Shown: piece after piece, positions 1 to 7,535 of the stretch | Layout of the letters: each line of letters opens with the position of its first letter | Numbering within the stretch: the stretch's first letter is position 1 | Origin: Mycobacterium sp. DL | GTDB lineage: Bacteria > Actinomycetota > Actinomycetes > Mycobacteriales > Mycobacteriaceae | Reading direction: 5' to 3' | Length of the DNA stretch: 28,753 bases | Assembly: GCF_039729195.1 (NCBI RefSeq) | Contig: NZ_CP155797.1 | Coordinates: forward strand, 1 to 28,753 | Program-made: the position numbers and the translations under genes | Notes under the pieces: generated by a model | What the model was told of the DNA's origin: nothing | What the model saw: the letters and a program-made list of their open reading frames with translations, nothing else | The model's database searches: none

Positions 1-309
1 GTGCGCTGCGCGGTCACCTTTGCTTGGACGAGCCATATTGCCCACTCTGTCAGTCGAGGGGTTTTGGAAACGCGCGACACGCCGATGCGGACAGATCATG
101 GCCAATCCCGAGCGGCTACGGCCAGGTCCGGGTTGTTCACCCTTGTATGACTGACGCGAAAACAAATCGATCAATAGCAGTCATCACGTGAACGCTTCAT
201 TTGAACTTTGTTGTCTGACTTGGGCGTTGGGGGTGTTCGGCGCGTGCTTTTGTCAGTGCGCGCCAATACGCTGGCCCAAAAAGCCAGCGACCTCAGCGAG
301 GGGGAAGAC
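1..309. other. Leading intergenic region, no convincing gene
   Basis: An open frame of about 50 codons runs from base 1 to a TGA near 150 on the plus strand. It resembles nothing I recognise and could be the tail of a gene beginning outside the window. The rest is lower in GC than the flanks and presumably holds the promoter for the operon that starts at 310. A TTGAAC at about 203 is a possible -35, but I could not pair it with a convincing -10. Confidence 0.3.
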
Positions 310-831
310 GTGCAGCATCCGCCAGCCGATCTCGGCGGCCCACCGCCCTCGGCCCCGAACCGTCTGGGGCGAGGCGGACTCATCGCCATCGTCGCTGCCA
401 CAGCTCTGATCTCCGCCGGGCTGGGAACCGCTATCGGAGCCATGGCCATCAAGTCCTCATCGCCCGATGCCGCCGCGCAGGCTGTTCAGCCCGCAAATGA
501 TGCAGGTGCATCAGCCAGCGGCGACACCCACGCCCAGGACGTCGGGCTGTGCACGCGCTACGCCACCATCAACAGCGCGATGCCGAGAAAGGACAAGAAC
601 GCGGCCGAACTGCTGCCCGGTGTGGGCGCGTTAGAGACGGCTCTGCATGAGTTCCCCAGCGCGAGTCCCCAGATTCGAGAAGCGGTGGCAGAACTGGTGT
701 CGGTCTACTACGCACGGATGGCCGCGTACGCACCCGTCCGCACGCGTGGGCTGGCTGAACCGCGACCGCACAGCGCAGCAGAGGAGAACGCAGCGAGTGA
801 CCGTGTGTGGAAGATTTGTGGTCTCGGCTGA
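310..831 (+). CDS. Small single-pass membrane protein, first gene of operon
   Basis: About 173 residues of unknown function. I chose GTG at 310 because AGGGGG lies 6 bases upstream; the open frame continues upstream to 208 without a better signal. A proline-rich cytoplasmic-looking N-terminus (MQHPPADLGGPPPSAPNR) precedes one hydrophobic segment (LIAIVAATALISAGLGTAIGAMAI, about residues 23-46). An Ala/Ser-rich linker and an outside domain with two cysteines, in GLCTRYATINSAM and near the C-terminus (WKICGLG), could form a disulphide. The layout resembles small mycobacterial membrane proteins with a cell-wall-facing domain. It lies about 50 bases upstream of the 826-residue protein and is probably co-transcribed with it. 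Function and family are not recognised. Confidence 0.65.
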   Translation: MQHPPADLGGPPPSAPNRLGRGGLIAIVAATALISAGLGTAIGAMAIKSSSPDAAAQAVQPANDAGASASGDTHAQDVGLCTRYATINSAMPRKDKNAAELLPGVGALETALHEFPSASPQIREAVAELVSVYYARMAAYAPVRTRGLAEPRPHSAAEENAASDRVWKICGLG

Positions 832-882
832 GTCTGTCGTGCATTGTGCGCACAGCCCGAACACCCAACGGAGGCAATAGAA

Positions 883-3363
883 ATGCCCGCAGCATCGGGA
901 CAGTCAGCCAACAACATCCAGGTCGAGGCGCAGGCGCTCATCGCCGACGGTGCCAACACCGCGGCCGAGGCAGGGGCGGGCGGGGTAGGTGTCAGCGGTG
1001 GCGGCGCTGGTGATATTCAGCGTCCGCCGGGTGTGGCCGCCGCGATGGCGATCGGTGAGTTCTGGCCGAGCATCTCCGAGAACGACATTCAGCGTGTGGT
1101 CGATGAGCACCGGGCCGCTGAGCAGCGGTTGTCCGACTACGGCGACACGCTCAAACGCAAACGGTCCGAGAGTCCAAACCTCTTGCAGGGGCAGGCCGGC
1201 GATGCGCGGGTCGAACGGCTCACCGAGATGATGAATCATGCCTACGCCGTGGCGGATCATCTCGGTTCGAAAGCCGTTACCGGGGAGTCCTACAAGAGCA
1301 CGGTGGTCGGGCTGAAAACAGACCTAACGCGCATCGGGGATGCCGCTCAAAAGGCTTGGGAGGCAGCACAAACGGCCAAGACACCGTTCTCTGTTGCCCC
1401 ATACAAAACAGAAGCGGCAACAGCACAGTCCGTCGCACTGGGAGACATCGCCGCGACCCCGCCACCGACCCCTATGCCGGGCGAGGACAGCCCGCGTGAC
1501 GGAACACAGGCAGGGCCAACAACCACCGAAAACGAATCTGCCGTGGACGAGCCGCGAGAGAAAGCCGACCGCGACTTGGGGTCGGCGGCGGACACGGTAA
1601 GCGACGCCAAGGGGGCCGGGGATGAACACCTCCAGGGTGACCAAGCGAGAGTCGCTGACGAAGTGGTCGAGGTGGATCACACAGCCACCGGCAACGAGTT
1701 TGCGGACGCACCAGCGCCAGTAGCTGGCGAGGTCGAGCGACCCGTGACGCCCCTGGCCAGTCCCGTCACGTCGCCTACAGCTATACCCCAGATGGGCAAT
1801 GCGGGCAGCGGGGTGGGCTCGGGCATGGGCGGCGTGGGCTCGGTACGGCCGCCGCAAATGCCGACCGGTTTGAATCCGTTGAGCGGGAGTTCGTTGAAGG
1901 ATGCGGCGACGGCTCCGGCGTCGTCGATGTCGGAGGCGCTGTCGAGTAATCCGAATTTGTCGAGTGCGGCGAGTAGTTTCCAGTCGGGTTTGGCGTCGGG
2001 TATGGGCGCTTCGGGCGCGGTGTCTCCGACACCATCGTTGGAGAAGTTCGCCGGCCCGCATCCTTCTTCGGCGGCGGCGTCGCCCGGTGGTGGGCAGGTT
2101 CCGGTGGTTCCTGCTCAGGGAGGGGGCGCGCCGACCCCGGCACCGGCCGCGCCGGGTGCACCGGCCCCGGCCGGCGGCGGCGGTATGGCACCGGTTCCTC
2201 CTGGCGGCGGTGGTGGGGGTGGTCTGATGCCGTATGTGCCGCCCGGTGGCGGTGGTGGTGCTCCGGCACCGAGTGCGGCGACGTTGCCGACCTCGGCTCA
2301 GCCGCCAGGCACGTCAGCGCCGCCGCAGCAGAGCGCTGGTGGGCCGCCGGTTGTGGCGTCGAGTTCTGGGTCTGGTGCGGCGGCTGGTGCTGTGGCGGCG
2401 GGCGAGCCGCTGCCGAGTGCGGAGCTGGTGTTGGCGCGGCGGATTCTCGATGGTCTGGTGCGCGGTACCGAAGTGCGGAAGGAGTTGCTGAACGGCGGCT
2501 GGGTGGAGTGGGCGGTGTCGGTGCTGGCGTTGCCGACCGGTCAGGTGGTGGCGATCGCCTCGACGGTTGGCGACGGTGCCTATGTGCCGCCCGGTGTGGT
2601 GATCCCGGCCTCGGCGACGTTGGCGGTCTATGACCACGCACTGCCGATCGACTGGGCGCACCGGTTCGTCGGGGTCCGTGCTGCGGCGAAGCTGCTGGCG
2701 GCGCACGCCGAGGAGCTGGCGCGGGTGACCGATGTTCGGCCGCGCGCGCTGGTGAGCTCGGAGCTGGGGGTGCAACAGCCACGGGAGTGGGTGGGCGAGT
2801 TTGAGGCGGTGCGTGACGCCGATATCCGCCGATCGCCGGGTGAGGCGCCAACGGCTGGTGGTGGCTACCGGCATCGCTTGGAGGCGGTGGCACCGGATAT
2901 CTGGGCCAAGACGCAGCTGGTGCTGGGTGAGGCGATGTGGCGGCGGGTGGCCGAGGCGGTCGCGCAGACGGTGCTGGACGAGGCCAAGGCTGTGGAGGCG
3001 GATCGACCGCCGATGACCCCGCCGCTGGTGGACCCCTACGACCGGCGTGAGGTGGTGGAGCGGCTGGGCGCGGGCCAGCCTGTCGACTGGGATGCCCACC
3101 ATAAGCACGTCGCGGAGCGCGGCGTGCTGCACCCGGATGGGGTGCTGGACGCCGACGAGTCTGATGTGTCCGAGGCCCAGCGCGGGTTCTACCGGCACTT
3201 TTACCGGTCAGCGCTGATCGTTGAAATGTTGGGATGCTGGCGGGACCAGCCGGTGTCGTTGCCCGATGTCGCCTACTGCGGCTGGGCCGCCGGGTTCGGG
3301 CATGCCGTCGACGGAGCGTTAAACCAGGCCCTCGCGGTGCTCGAACCGGGGCAGCGCCGATGA
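883..3363 (+). CDS. Large Pro/Gly-rich protein, Rv3899c/Rv2082-like (DUF5631/DUF5632-type)
   Basis: 826 residues from ATG 883, which has GGAGG nine bases upstream; an in-frame start at 844 lacks such a signal. Residues about 50-165 form a helical region with a W-P motif (GEFWPSISENDIQ), charged helices and a YAVAD sequence at 121-125, which fits the YxxxD/E pattern of type VII secretion substrates. Residues about 290-515 are a disordered Pro/Gly/Ala/Ser linker containing two PPGGGGG tracts. Residues about 515-826 form a compact Trp-rich C-terminal domain (GTEVRKELLNGGWVEWAVSV; AVYDHALPIDWAHRFVG). From memory this resembles the M. tuberculosis Rv3899c/Rv2082/Rv0026 group of unknown function. 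The gene overlaps the next by ATGA. An ESX-linked or cell-wall role is inference. Confidence 0.7.
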   Translation: MPAASGQSANNIQVEAQALIADGANTAAEAGAGGVGVSGGGAGDIQRPPGVAAAMAIGEFWPSISENDIQRVVDEHRAAEQRLSDYGDTLKRKRSESPNLLQGQAGDARVERLTEMMNHAYAVADHLGSKAVTGESYKSTVVGLKTDLTRIGDAAQKAWEAAQTAKTPFSVAPYKTEAATAQSVALGDIAATPPPTPMPGEDSPRDGTQAGPTTTENESAVDEPREKADRDLGSAADTVSDAKGAGDEHLQGDQARVADEVVEVDHTATGNEFADAPAPVAGEVERPVTPLASPVTSPTAIPQMGNAGSGVGSGMGGVGSVRPPQMPTGLNPLSGSSLKDAATAPASSMSEALSSNPNLSSAASSFQSGLASGMGASGAVSPTPSLEKFAGPHPSSAAASPGGGQVPVVPAQGGGAPTPAPAAPGAPAPAGGGGMAPVPPGGGGGGGLMPYVPPGGGGGAPAPSAATLPTSAQPPGTSAPPQQSAGGPPVVASSSGSGAAAGAVAAGEPLPSAELVLARRILDGLVRGTEVRKELLNGGWVEWAVSVLALPTGQVVAIASTVGDGAYVPPGVVIPASATLAVYDHALPIDWAHRFVGVRAAAKLLAAHAEELARVTDVRPRALVSSELGVQQPREWVGEFEAVRDADIRRSPGEAPTAGGGYRHRLEAVAPDIWAKTQLVLGEAMWRRVAEAVAQTVLDEAKAVEADRPPMTPPLVDPYDRREVVERLGAGQPVDWDAHHKHVAERGVLHPDGVLDADESDVSEAQRGFYRHFYRSALIVEMLGCWRDQPVSLPDVAYCGWAAGFGHAVDGALNQALAVLEPGQRR

Positions 3364-4256
3364 GCAGCCTGAAGGAGTGGGCCTGGCACAAAACCGGGCG
3401 GGCGGTGTTGTGGGCGCTGCTGGAAGCTGCCCGTGACGGCGAACTCGAAGAGGACTGGCGGGTGATGTGGGCGGACCGGACCGCTGCGGCGCTGCGGGTA
3501 GCCCGCGCAGGCGACCCGGACTGGTGGCGGGGCGATGCGGCGCGCCATATCCGGGCGGTGTCGCCGGGGCAGGGTTGGCCCCGGGTGGGTCCGGTGATAC
3601 CTCGCCCGGCTCCAATACCAGTGGAGATACCTCGCCTGGGTCCGGGGCTGCCCGGCTTTGACGTAATCGCTGTGCGGCGAACGGCGGCCGCGGCTGCGGC
3701 TACCGCCGAGCCGGTGGGGCCGAGCCAGGAGGCAGGCGAAAAGGTGCTGTTGGCACTGCGTGACCTGGCCGACAACGACGCCGAGGCCTGGTGGGCGTGG
3801 GAACCAGCCCGCGCGGGGGAGGTGAGTGCAGGCCAGGCGCTGCGGGCTTGGTGGTGTGCGGCGCTGGAGGTGGTCGGCGTCGAGGAGGCCGAGGAGCTTG
3901 TGCAGAGCAGAGAGCGTGCAGAGCGGATGCTCCAGCAGCGCGAGGGCCACGGCGATATCGCCGTGCTCCAGGGGATGAAGGTGTGGACCCGCCAGGCGGA
4001 CGGTGTCCGCGAGTTGGCGCAGCAGCGCCGCGACCTGATCACCGAAAGCGCCACCGCGGCGGCCACAACATTGCACCGGGCGACATTGCAGCGGGCGACA
4101 CCTGGGGTCGGGCCGGTGCTCAGCGATTGGGTGGCGGAGGCGACCGCCCGCGCCCGCCAATGGCGAGACAGAGACGCGGCGGATGTGCATCTGGCGGAGC
4201 TGACTGACCCGGCCTACCGCGAAAGGCTGGAGCGGATACCGGAGTACTGGAGTTGA
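3360..4256 (+). CDS. Conserved hypothetical protein of the Rv3899c-like operon
   Basis: 298 residues starting at ATG 3360, whose ATGA overlaps the previous stop and implies translational coupling. The protein is soluble, Trp- and Ala-rich and mostly helical. The N-terminus (MSSLKEWAWHKTGRAVLWALLEAARDG) could be amphipathic. Residues about 75-105 form a Pro-rich linker. The C-terminal half (EEAEELVQSRERAERMLQQ onward) is predicted by eye to be coiled coil. No enzymatic motif, signal peptide or membrane segment is visible. Its position suggests it acts with the 826-residue protein, perhaps as a dedicated partner or chaperone; that is inference. It ends with a TTGA overlap into the VbhA-like gene. 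Confidence 0.65.
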   Translation: MSSLKEWAWHKTGRAVLWALLEAARDGELEEDWRVMWADRTAAALRVARAGDPDWWRGDAARHIRAVSPGQGWPRVGPVIPRPAPIPVEIPRLGPGLPGFDVIAVRRTAAAAAATAEPVGPSQEAGEKVLLALRDLADNDAEAWWAWEPARAGEVSAGQALRAWWCAALEVVGVEEAEELVQSRERAERMLQQREGHGDIAVLQGMKVWTRQADGVRELAQQRRDLITESATAAATTLHRATLQRATPGVGPVLSDWVAEATARARQWRDRDAADVHLAELTDPAYRERLERIPEYWS

Positions 4257-4441
4257 ACACGCCCAGGCGTTCGCCCACCCAGGGCGAGGCGGTGTCCGTC
4301 GCTGTGGCGGCGAGCGGGCTGGCCGGCCACGAGGTTTCGCCGGGCGCGCGTGATCTCCTCGATCGAATCGAGCGCGGCGTGCTGACCTACGACGAGGCCG
4401 TTGCCGAGGTCATCGCGGAGTTCGGGCAACCCGCCCGGTGA
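4253..4441 (+). CDS. VbhA-like small antitoxin, no Fic toxin seen
   Basis: 62 residues from TTG 4253, which overlaps the preceding stop (TTGA). The C-terminal helix pair (GHEVSPGARDLLDRIERG, then LTYDEAVAEVIAEFG) matches the pattern of VbhA-type antitoxins, whose helix blocks the ATP site of a Fic AMP-transferase. The inhibitory (S/T)xxxE(G/N) motif is not clearly present. Fic genes normally follow such antitoxins directly. Here a GTG overlaps the stop (GTGA at 4438) but opens only about 51 codons with no HPFxxGNG motif. It is either an orphan antitoxin or a small protein of the upstream operon that happens to share the fold. The identification rests on pattern only. Confidence 0.5.
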   Translation: MNTPRRSPTQGEAVSVAVAASGLAGHEVSPGARDLLDRIERGVLTYDEAVAEVIAEFGQPAR

Positions 4442-4446
4442 CCCCG

Positions 4447-4486
4447 GCGCAGTGTGGGTATCAGGGCAGCGCAGTGTGGGCTATCA
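4447..4486 (+). repeat. Two direct repeats of a 17-18 bp motif
   Basis: GCGCAGTGTGGG followed by TATCA occurs at 4447-4463 and again, with one extra C, at 4469-4486, so the period is 22 bases (about two helical turns). The second copy contains TATCAT, a plausible -10, just upstream of the hairpin at 4522. The pair could be a regulator-binding site for a short transcript or a remnant of a duplicated promoter. Confidence 0.5.
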
Positions 4487-4521
4487 TAGGTGGTGCCTGT
4501 TGCGTTGAGCTTCAGGAAGTG

Positions 4522-4570
4522 AGCCCGAGACCCGGCCGGACGACCGTGGCGCTCGGGCTTCGCGATTTTT
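4522..4570 (+). terminator. Stem-loop with T-run, terminator or end of a small RNA
   Basis: An 8-bp perfect stem (AGCCCGAG at 4522-4529 with CTCGGGCT at 4552-4559) encloses a 22-base GC-rich loop that can itself fold. It is followed by TCGCGATTTTT. This would terminate the 310-4441 operon. If the TATCAT at 4482 is a promoter, it could instead end a short RNA of about 75 bases. Confidence 0.55.
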
Positions 4571-4579
4571 GGGGCCTGG

Positions 4580-4775
4580 TCACACGTCGCGGGTGACCGT
4601 GACGGCGGGGTTGATGAGCTTGCGCCAGTGCCCGCCTTTGGCCCAGCACCAGGCGATGGCGTCGGGGATGGCCAGCAGCGCGTCAGCGTGGGGGCGTTTG
4701 TGCTCGTAGTGCAGGGTGTCGCGGCAGCCGGCGGCTCGGGTGTATTCGATGAGTTTCTGGTTGTCGAACTTCACC
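4580..4775 (-). pseudogene. DUF3800-like protein, C-terminal half only
   Basis: The frame reads FDNQKLIEYTRAAGC, then HADALLAIPDAIAWCWAKGG, and ends HWRKLINPAVTVTRDV. The 'PDAIAWCWAKGGHW' stretch is the kind of C-terminus seen in actinobacterial DUF3800-like (RNase H-like fold) proteins. No start or N-terminal domain exists: upstream of about 4775 the frame runs into the antisense of a thioesterase fragment. The missing N-terminal half is present at 15075-15419 on the plus strand and ends in IVLDEDETAVV, which would continue naturally into this fragment. Presumed non-functional. Confidence 0.6.
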
Positions 4776-4776
4776 A

Positions 4777-5030
4777 TGGTGCCGCTGCTGTTCGATTCGG
4801 TGTTCGGCATGGTGATCCACGCCGCGGGCCGGCCGATCAGCCGCACCGCCTTCCTGCACGTCGACTACCGCAAGGTCACGCCCATCGACACCACGCTGAC
4901 CGCGCGCGGCTGGATCCGGGAGACCGACGGCCGTAAGGCGTTCGTCAACGCCGAGCTGCGCGACCCCGACGGCAATGTGCTCGCCGAGGCCAACGGGTTG
5001 ATGGTGCGTCTGCTCGCCGGCCAGCCCTGA
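4777..5030 (+). pseudogene. PaaI/4HBT hotdog thioesterase, C-terminal fragment
   Basis: The reading frame gives MVPLLFDSVFGMVIHAAG, then TAFLHVDYRKVTPIDTTLT and GRKAFVNAELRDPDGNVLAEANG. This is the second half of a PaaI-type hotdog fold: the central helix with the Asp of the 'GG..a.lfD' motif and the following strands. The glycine pair and all N-terminal strands are missing. The frame is open upstream, but the sequence there belongs to the antisense DUF3800-like fragment, so the gene is cut at about 4770-4777. An intact but different thioesterase lies at 15527-16030. Presumed non-functional. Confidence 0.65.
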
Positions 5031-5114
5031 CGGGTCGGCGCCGAGACTGCAGGCAGTGCGGCGTTTTACCCTGAAATCCCGCACCCCGCGCAGTTTCGGC
5101 GGCACCATGATCAC

Positions 5115-5778
5115 GTGACCACCGAACGTCCCGAGCGCGATGTGCGCCGGCTGTCCACCCCACGCGCGGCTGGCCTGGCCGGGCGTGTTGTTCGCCGTGC
5201 TGTTCGGCGTCGCGATCGCGCTGATCCACACCGCGCTTCCCGAAGGCGCCCAGCCGGGCGCGCAGTGGGTGGAGGGTTCGGAGGGCAAGGTGCGCGCGGC
5301 GGCGGTGCTGATGCCGTTCGCCGGCATCTGCTTCCTGTGGTTCATCGGAGTGGTGCGCGACGGATTGGGCAGGTTCGAGGACAAGTTCTTCGCCTCGGTC
5401 TTCCTGGGCAGTGGGCTGCTGTTCCTCGCGATGATCTTCGTGTCGTCTGCCGTGGGGGTGGCGTTGGTGGCCAGCCGCGGCGCCGACTACGGAGCCGATG
5501 TGCACGTGTTCGGTCAGGCACTGCTGATCGCGCTGTCGAAGACCTACGCCCTGCGAATGGCAGCGGTGTTCATGATGTCGCTGGCCACCATCTGGCTCAA
5601 GACCGGCCTGGTGTCGCGGGGGCTGGTGATCTTCACCTACGTGGTGGCGCTGACGCTGTTGGTGGCCAGTGACGTGACGGTGTGGCTGACGCTGGCGTTC
5701 CCGGTCTGGGTGCTGATCGTCAGCGTGCTCGCGCTGAGCAAGGCCGGGCTGATCGACCTGCACCGCGACGGCGACTGA
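5115..5778 (+). pseudogene. Integral membrane protein with apparent N-terminal frameshift
   Basis: The long frame (open from 5140) encodes about five hydrophobic helices: VLFAVLFGVAIALIHTAL, then MPFAGICFLWFIGVV, FLGSGLLFLAMIFVSSAVGVALV, LVIFTYVVALTLLVASDV and LAFPVWVLIVSVLAL. It looks like a conserved actinobacterial membrane protein of unknown function. The expected N-terminus (MTTERPERDVRRLSTPRAAGLAG) is in another frame, starting at GTG 5115, and joins the main frame only if one base near 5181-5184 (GGGC) is removed. Possible readings are a true pseudogene, a sequencing error, or a shorter protein from 5140. It sits in the captured chromosomal segment. Confidence 0.65.
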
Positions 5779-5815
5779 TTCCCGCTGTCGGCGAGCAGGT
5801 TTGGGTCTTGTCCGC

Positions 5816-7192
5816 CTACGGATCGTCGTGGTCGATGATCCGTTCGGGGTGGTGGAGGTTGTTGGTGCGGGACTGGCCGCAGTCCAGCTCGGGGGGCGGA
5901 ATCCATTCGGTGACGCCGTCTGTGGGGCGGTTCCTTGTGGTCCAGCCGGCGGTCTCCACCATGCGATTGTTCGGCCCGCACGCCAACGTCAGGTCCTCGA
6001 TGTCGGTGCGCCCGCCGTCCTTCCAGTCTTGGTTGGCGTGATGCACCTGGGAGCGGTAGGCACTCGCGCTGCAGCCGGGCATGGTGCAGCCGCGGTGTTT
6101 GGCCAGCAGCATCAGCCGCTGAGCCAGGGTGGCGGTCCGGCGGGCCCGGCCCAGGTGCAGGGGCAGGCCCTTGCCGTCGAACAGCGCCAGCCACGGGCGG
6201 GAGTGGGCGGCGAACTTGAGCACGTCGGCGATCGGCAGCCTCGTGCCGCCGGCGGTCAGGCCGTGGCCGGTGCCCTTCTCCAGATCAGTCAGACTCACCG
6301 TGATCACGACATTCGCGGGCAGGCCGTTGATGGTCCCCGTCGGCTGCGTGGTGAGCATGCGTTTGCACAGGGCCAGCAGCGCGTCGTGGTTGCGTTTGCC
6401 CGTGGTGCGGGTGTCGTTGCGTATCTGCTCGTCGGTGGGTTCGCCGTCGAGGCAGGGGTGCTCGTCAGCGGGGTTGCACATCCCCGGGGCGGCGTTGCGC
6501 TCCATCAACGGCTCTAAGGTGGCCCACGCCTCCGGAGTCAGGAGTCCTTCGAAGGGCCGCATCCCATCGGGGCGTTGCTTGCCGACCCGGATATAAGCCA
6601 GGGCTTGGCGGTCCTCATCGGAGAGCTCGCCGTCCTGGTTCAGCAGGTAGAGCATGTGCGCGGCGGCGGTGCGGAACTCGGCGGGTCCGAGTTCGCAGGC
6701 ATGCTGGGCCAACTGGACTTCGGCGTTCTCCCGGGTCTGAAAATCCACGAACCCGGGCAGCTCACGAAAGAACCACCGCACATGCTTGATGCGCTCGGCG
6801 CCGATCAACCCCTGGGCCTGACCACGCGCGAACGTGGGCATGGAGGGCGCCAGCGGTTCACCGGTCAGCGAGGTCCGCGGCCCCAACAACGCCGCCTCGT
6901 CCAACCGCCGACGCGCCTCCGAGCTGGAGATCCGCAGCCGCTGCGACAGCACTGCCGAGTAATTCTTGGCGCCCAGGGATATCGGTGAGCTCTGGGAGGT
7001 GATCCGCTGATACACCCGATGATCGAGGACCGGCTGCGCGCGGGCGATAGCTTCAAGACGCTGCTGCACATCCAACAACTCGACATCGGTGAACGCGTCG
7101 ATCGACAGGCGATTCATCTGCGCGGTCAGGGTTTCGATCTGCGCCAGGGCAGCCAGCATCGCCTCCCGGTCTGCGACGGCTGAGCTACCCAT
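5816..7192 (-). CDS. DUF222 / HNH endonuclease domain protein (13E12 repeat family)
   Basis: 458 residues from ATG 7192. The N-terminal DUF222 domain includes RLRISSSEARRRLDEAALLG. The C-terminal HNH domain reads SQVHHANQDWKDGG, then RTDIEDLTLACGPNNRMVE, with the HH pair, a central Asn and a late Asn where the family normally has His. TMPGC/SASAY ahead of it matches the usual zinc knuckle region only partly. This is the mycobacterial 13E12 family of repeated nuclease-like proteins of unclear role. I prefer 7192 over ATG 7234 because a -10-like TATGTT ends 6 bases before it, giving a leaderless message, and the LexA box overlaps it. The family is SOS-induced in M. tuberculosis. Confidence 0.85.
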   Translation of the reverse strand: MGSSAVADREAMLAALAQIETLTAQMNRLSIDAFTDVELLDVQQRLEAIARAQPVLDHRVYQRITSQSSPISLGAKNYSAVLSQRLRISSSEARRRLDEAALLGPRTSLTGEPLAPSMPTFARGQAQGLIGAERIKHVRWFFRELPGFVDFQTRENAEVQLAQHACELGPAEFRTAAAHMLYLLNQDGELSDEDRQALAYIRVGKQRPDGMRPFEGLLTPEAWATLEPLMERNAAPGMCNPADEHPCLDGEPTDEQIRNDTRTTGKRNHDALLALCKRMLTTQPTGTINGLPANVVITVSLTDLEKGTGHGLTAGGTRLPIADVLKFAAHSRPWLALFDGKGLPLHLGRARRTATLAQRLMLLAKHRGCTMPGCSASAYRSQVHHANQDWKDGGRTDIEDLTLACGPNNRMVETAGWTTRNRPTDGVTEWIPPPELDCGQSRTNNLHHPERIIDHDDP

Positions 7193-7195
7193 GCC

Positions 7196-7211
7196 TCGAA
7201 CATACGTGCGA
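7196..7211 (-). promoter_or_regulatory. LexA (SOS) box upstream of the DUF222/HNH gene
   Basis: TCGAAC-ATAC-GTGCGA matches the mycobacterial LexA palindrome TCGAAC-N4-GTTCGA at 11 of 12 positions. It lies directly upstream of the chosen start at 7192 and overlaps the -10-like TATGTT, as expected for LexA repression of a DNA-damage-inducible 13E12 gene. Confidence 0.75.
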
Positions 7212-7343
7212 CCACCGACAAAAATCCGCGCCATGTGACGTCAGATGCCCAAGTGACACAGGGTTTTTGGTACTTCATCGAGACTGCAACCAGCGTGACT
7301 GTCACTCGCACTTTGTCACGGTGGGTGCAGTGTCAACGCCCGT

Positions 7344-7535
7344 TCACTCGACGATGTTCAGCGCTCCGGAGGGGCAGAGCTGCACGGCTTTTCGCGCGTT
7401 GTCCTGCTCGGCTGGGGGCACATCCTCGACCAGCAGCACCACGATCCCGTCGTCGTCCTGGTCGAAGACCGCCTCGCTGTTCATCACACAGACCCCGGCG
7501 CCGATGCAGACGTCGCGGTCGGCGCGCACCCTCAC
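7344..7535 (-). CDS. 3Fe-4S ferredoxin, P450 redox partner
   Basis: 63 residues from GTG 7535, which overlaps the P450 stop (GTGA). The cluster ligands are visible: CIGAGVC provides C10 and C16, and CPSGA near the C-terminus provides the third cysteine. The position normally holding the fourth cysteine is occupied by Ala13 (G-A-G), typical of [3Fe-4S] ferredoxins. Such proteins pass electrons one at a time from a ferredoxin reductase to the cytochrome P450; no reductase is nearby. Length and acidic character are normal for the family. Confidence 0.9.
   Translation of the reverse strand: MRVRADRDVCIGAGVCVMNSEAVFDQDDDGIVVLLVEDVPPAEQDNARKAVQLCPSGALNIVE

Noticed and set aside
2190..2275. GGCGGT-rich stretch as a possible structured DNA repeat
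   Set aside because: It simply encodes the PPGGGGG segments of the linker in frame; no regular nucleotide period beyond the codons.
1781..4066. Long minus-strand open frame (about 760 codons) opposite the Rv3899c-like operon
   Set aside because: It is low-complexity (Arg/Pro/Ser/Ala), has no recognisable domain, and is the shadow of a GC-rich gene with strong third-position bias.
4438..4594. GTG-initiated frame overlapping the VbhA-like stop as a Fic toxin start
   Set aside because: It ends after about 51 codons, has no Fic motif, and overlaps the terminator hairpin.
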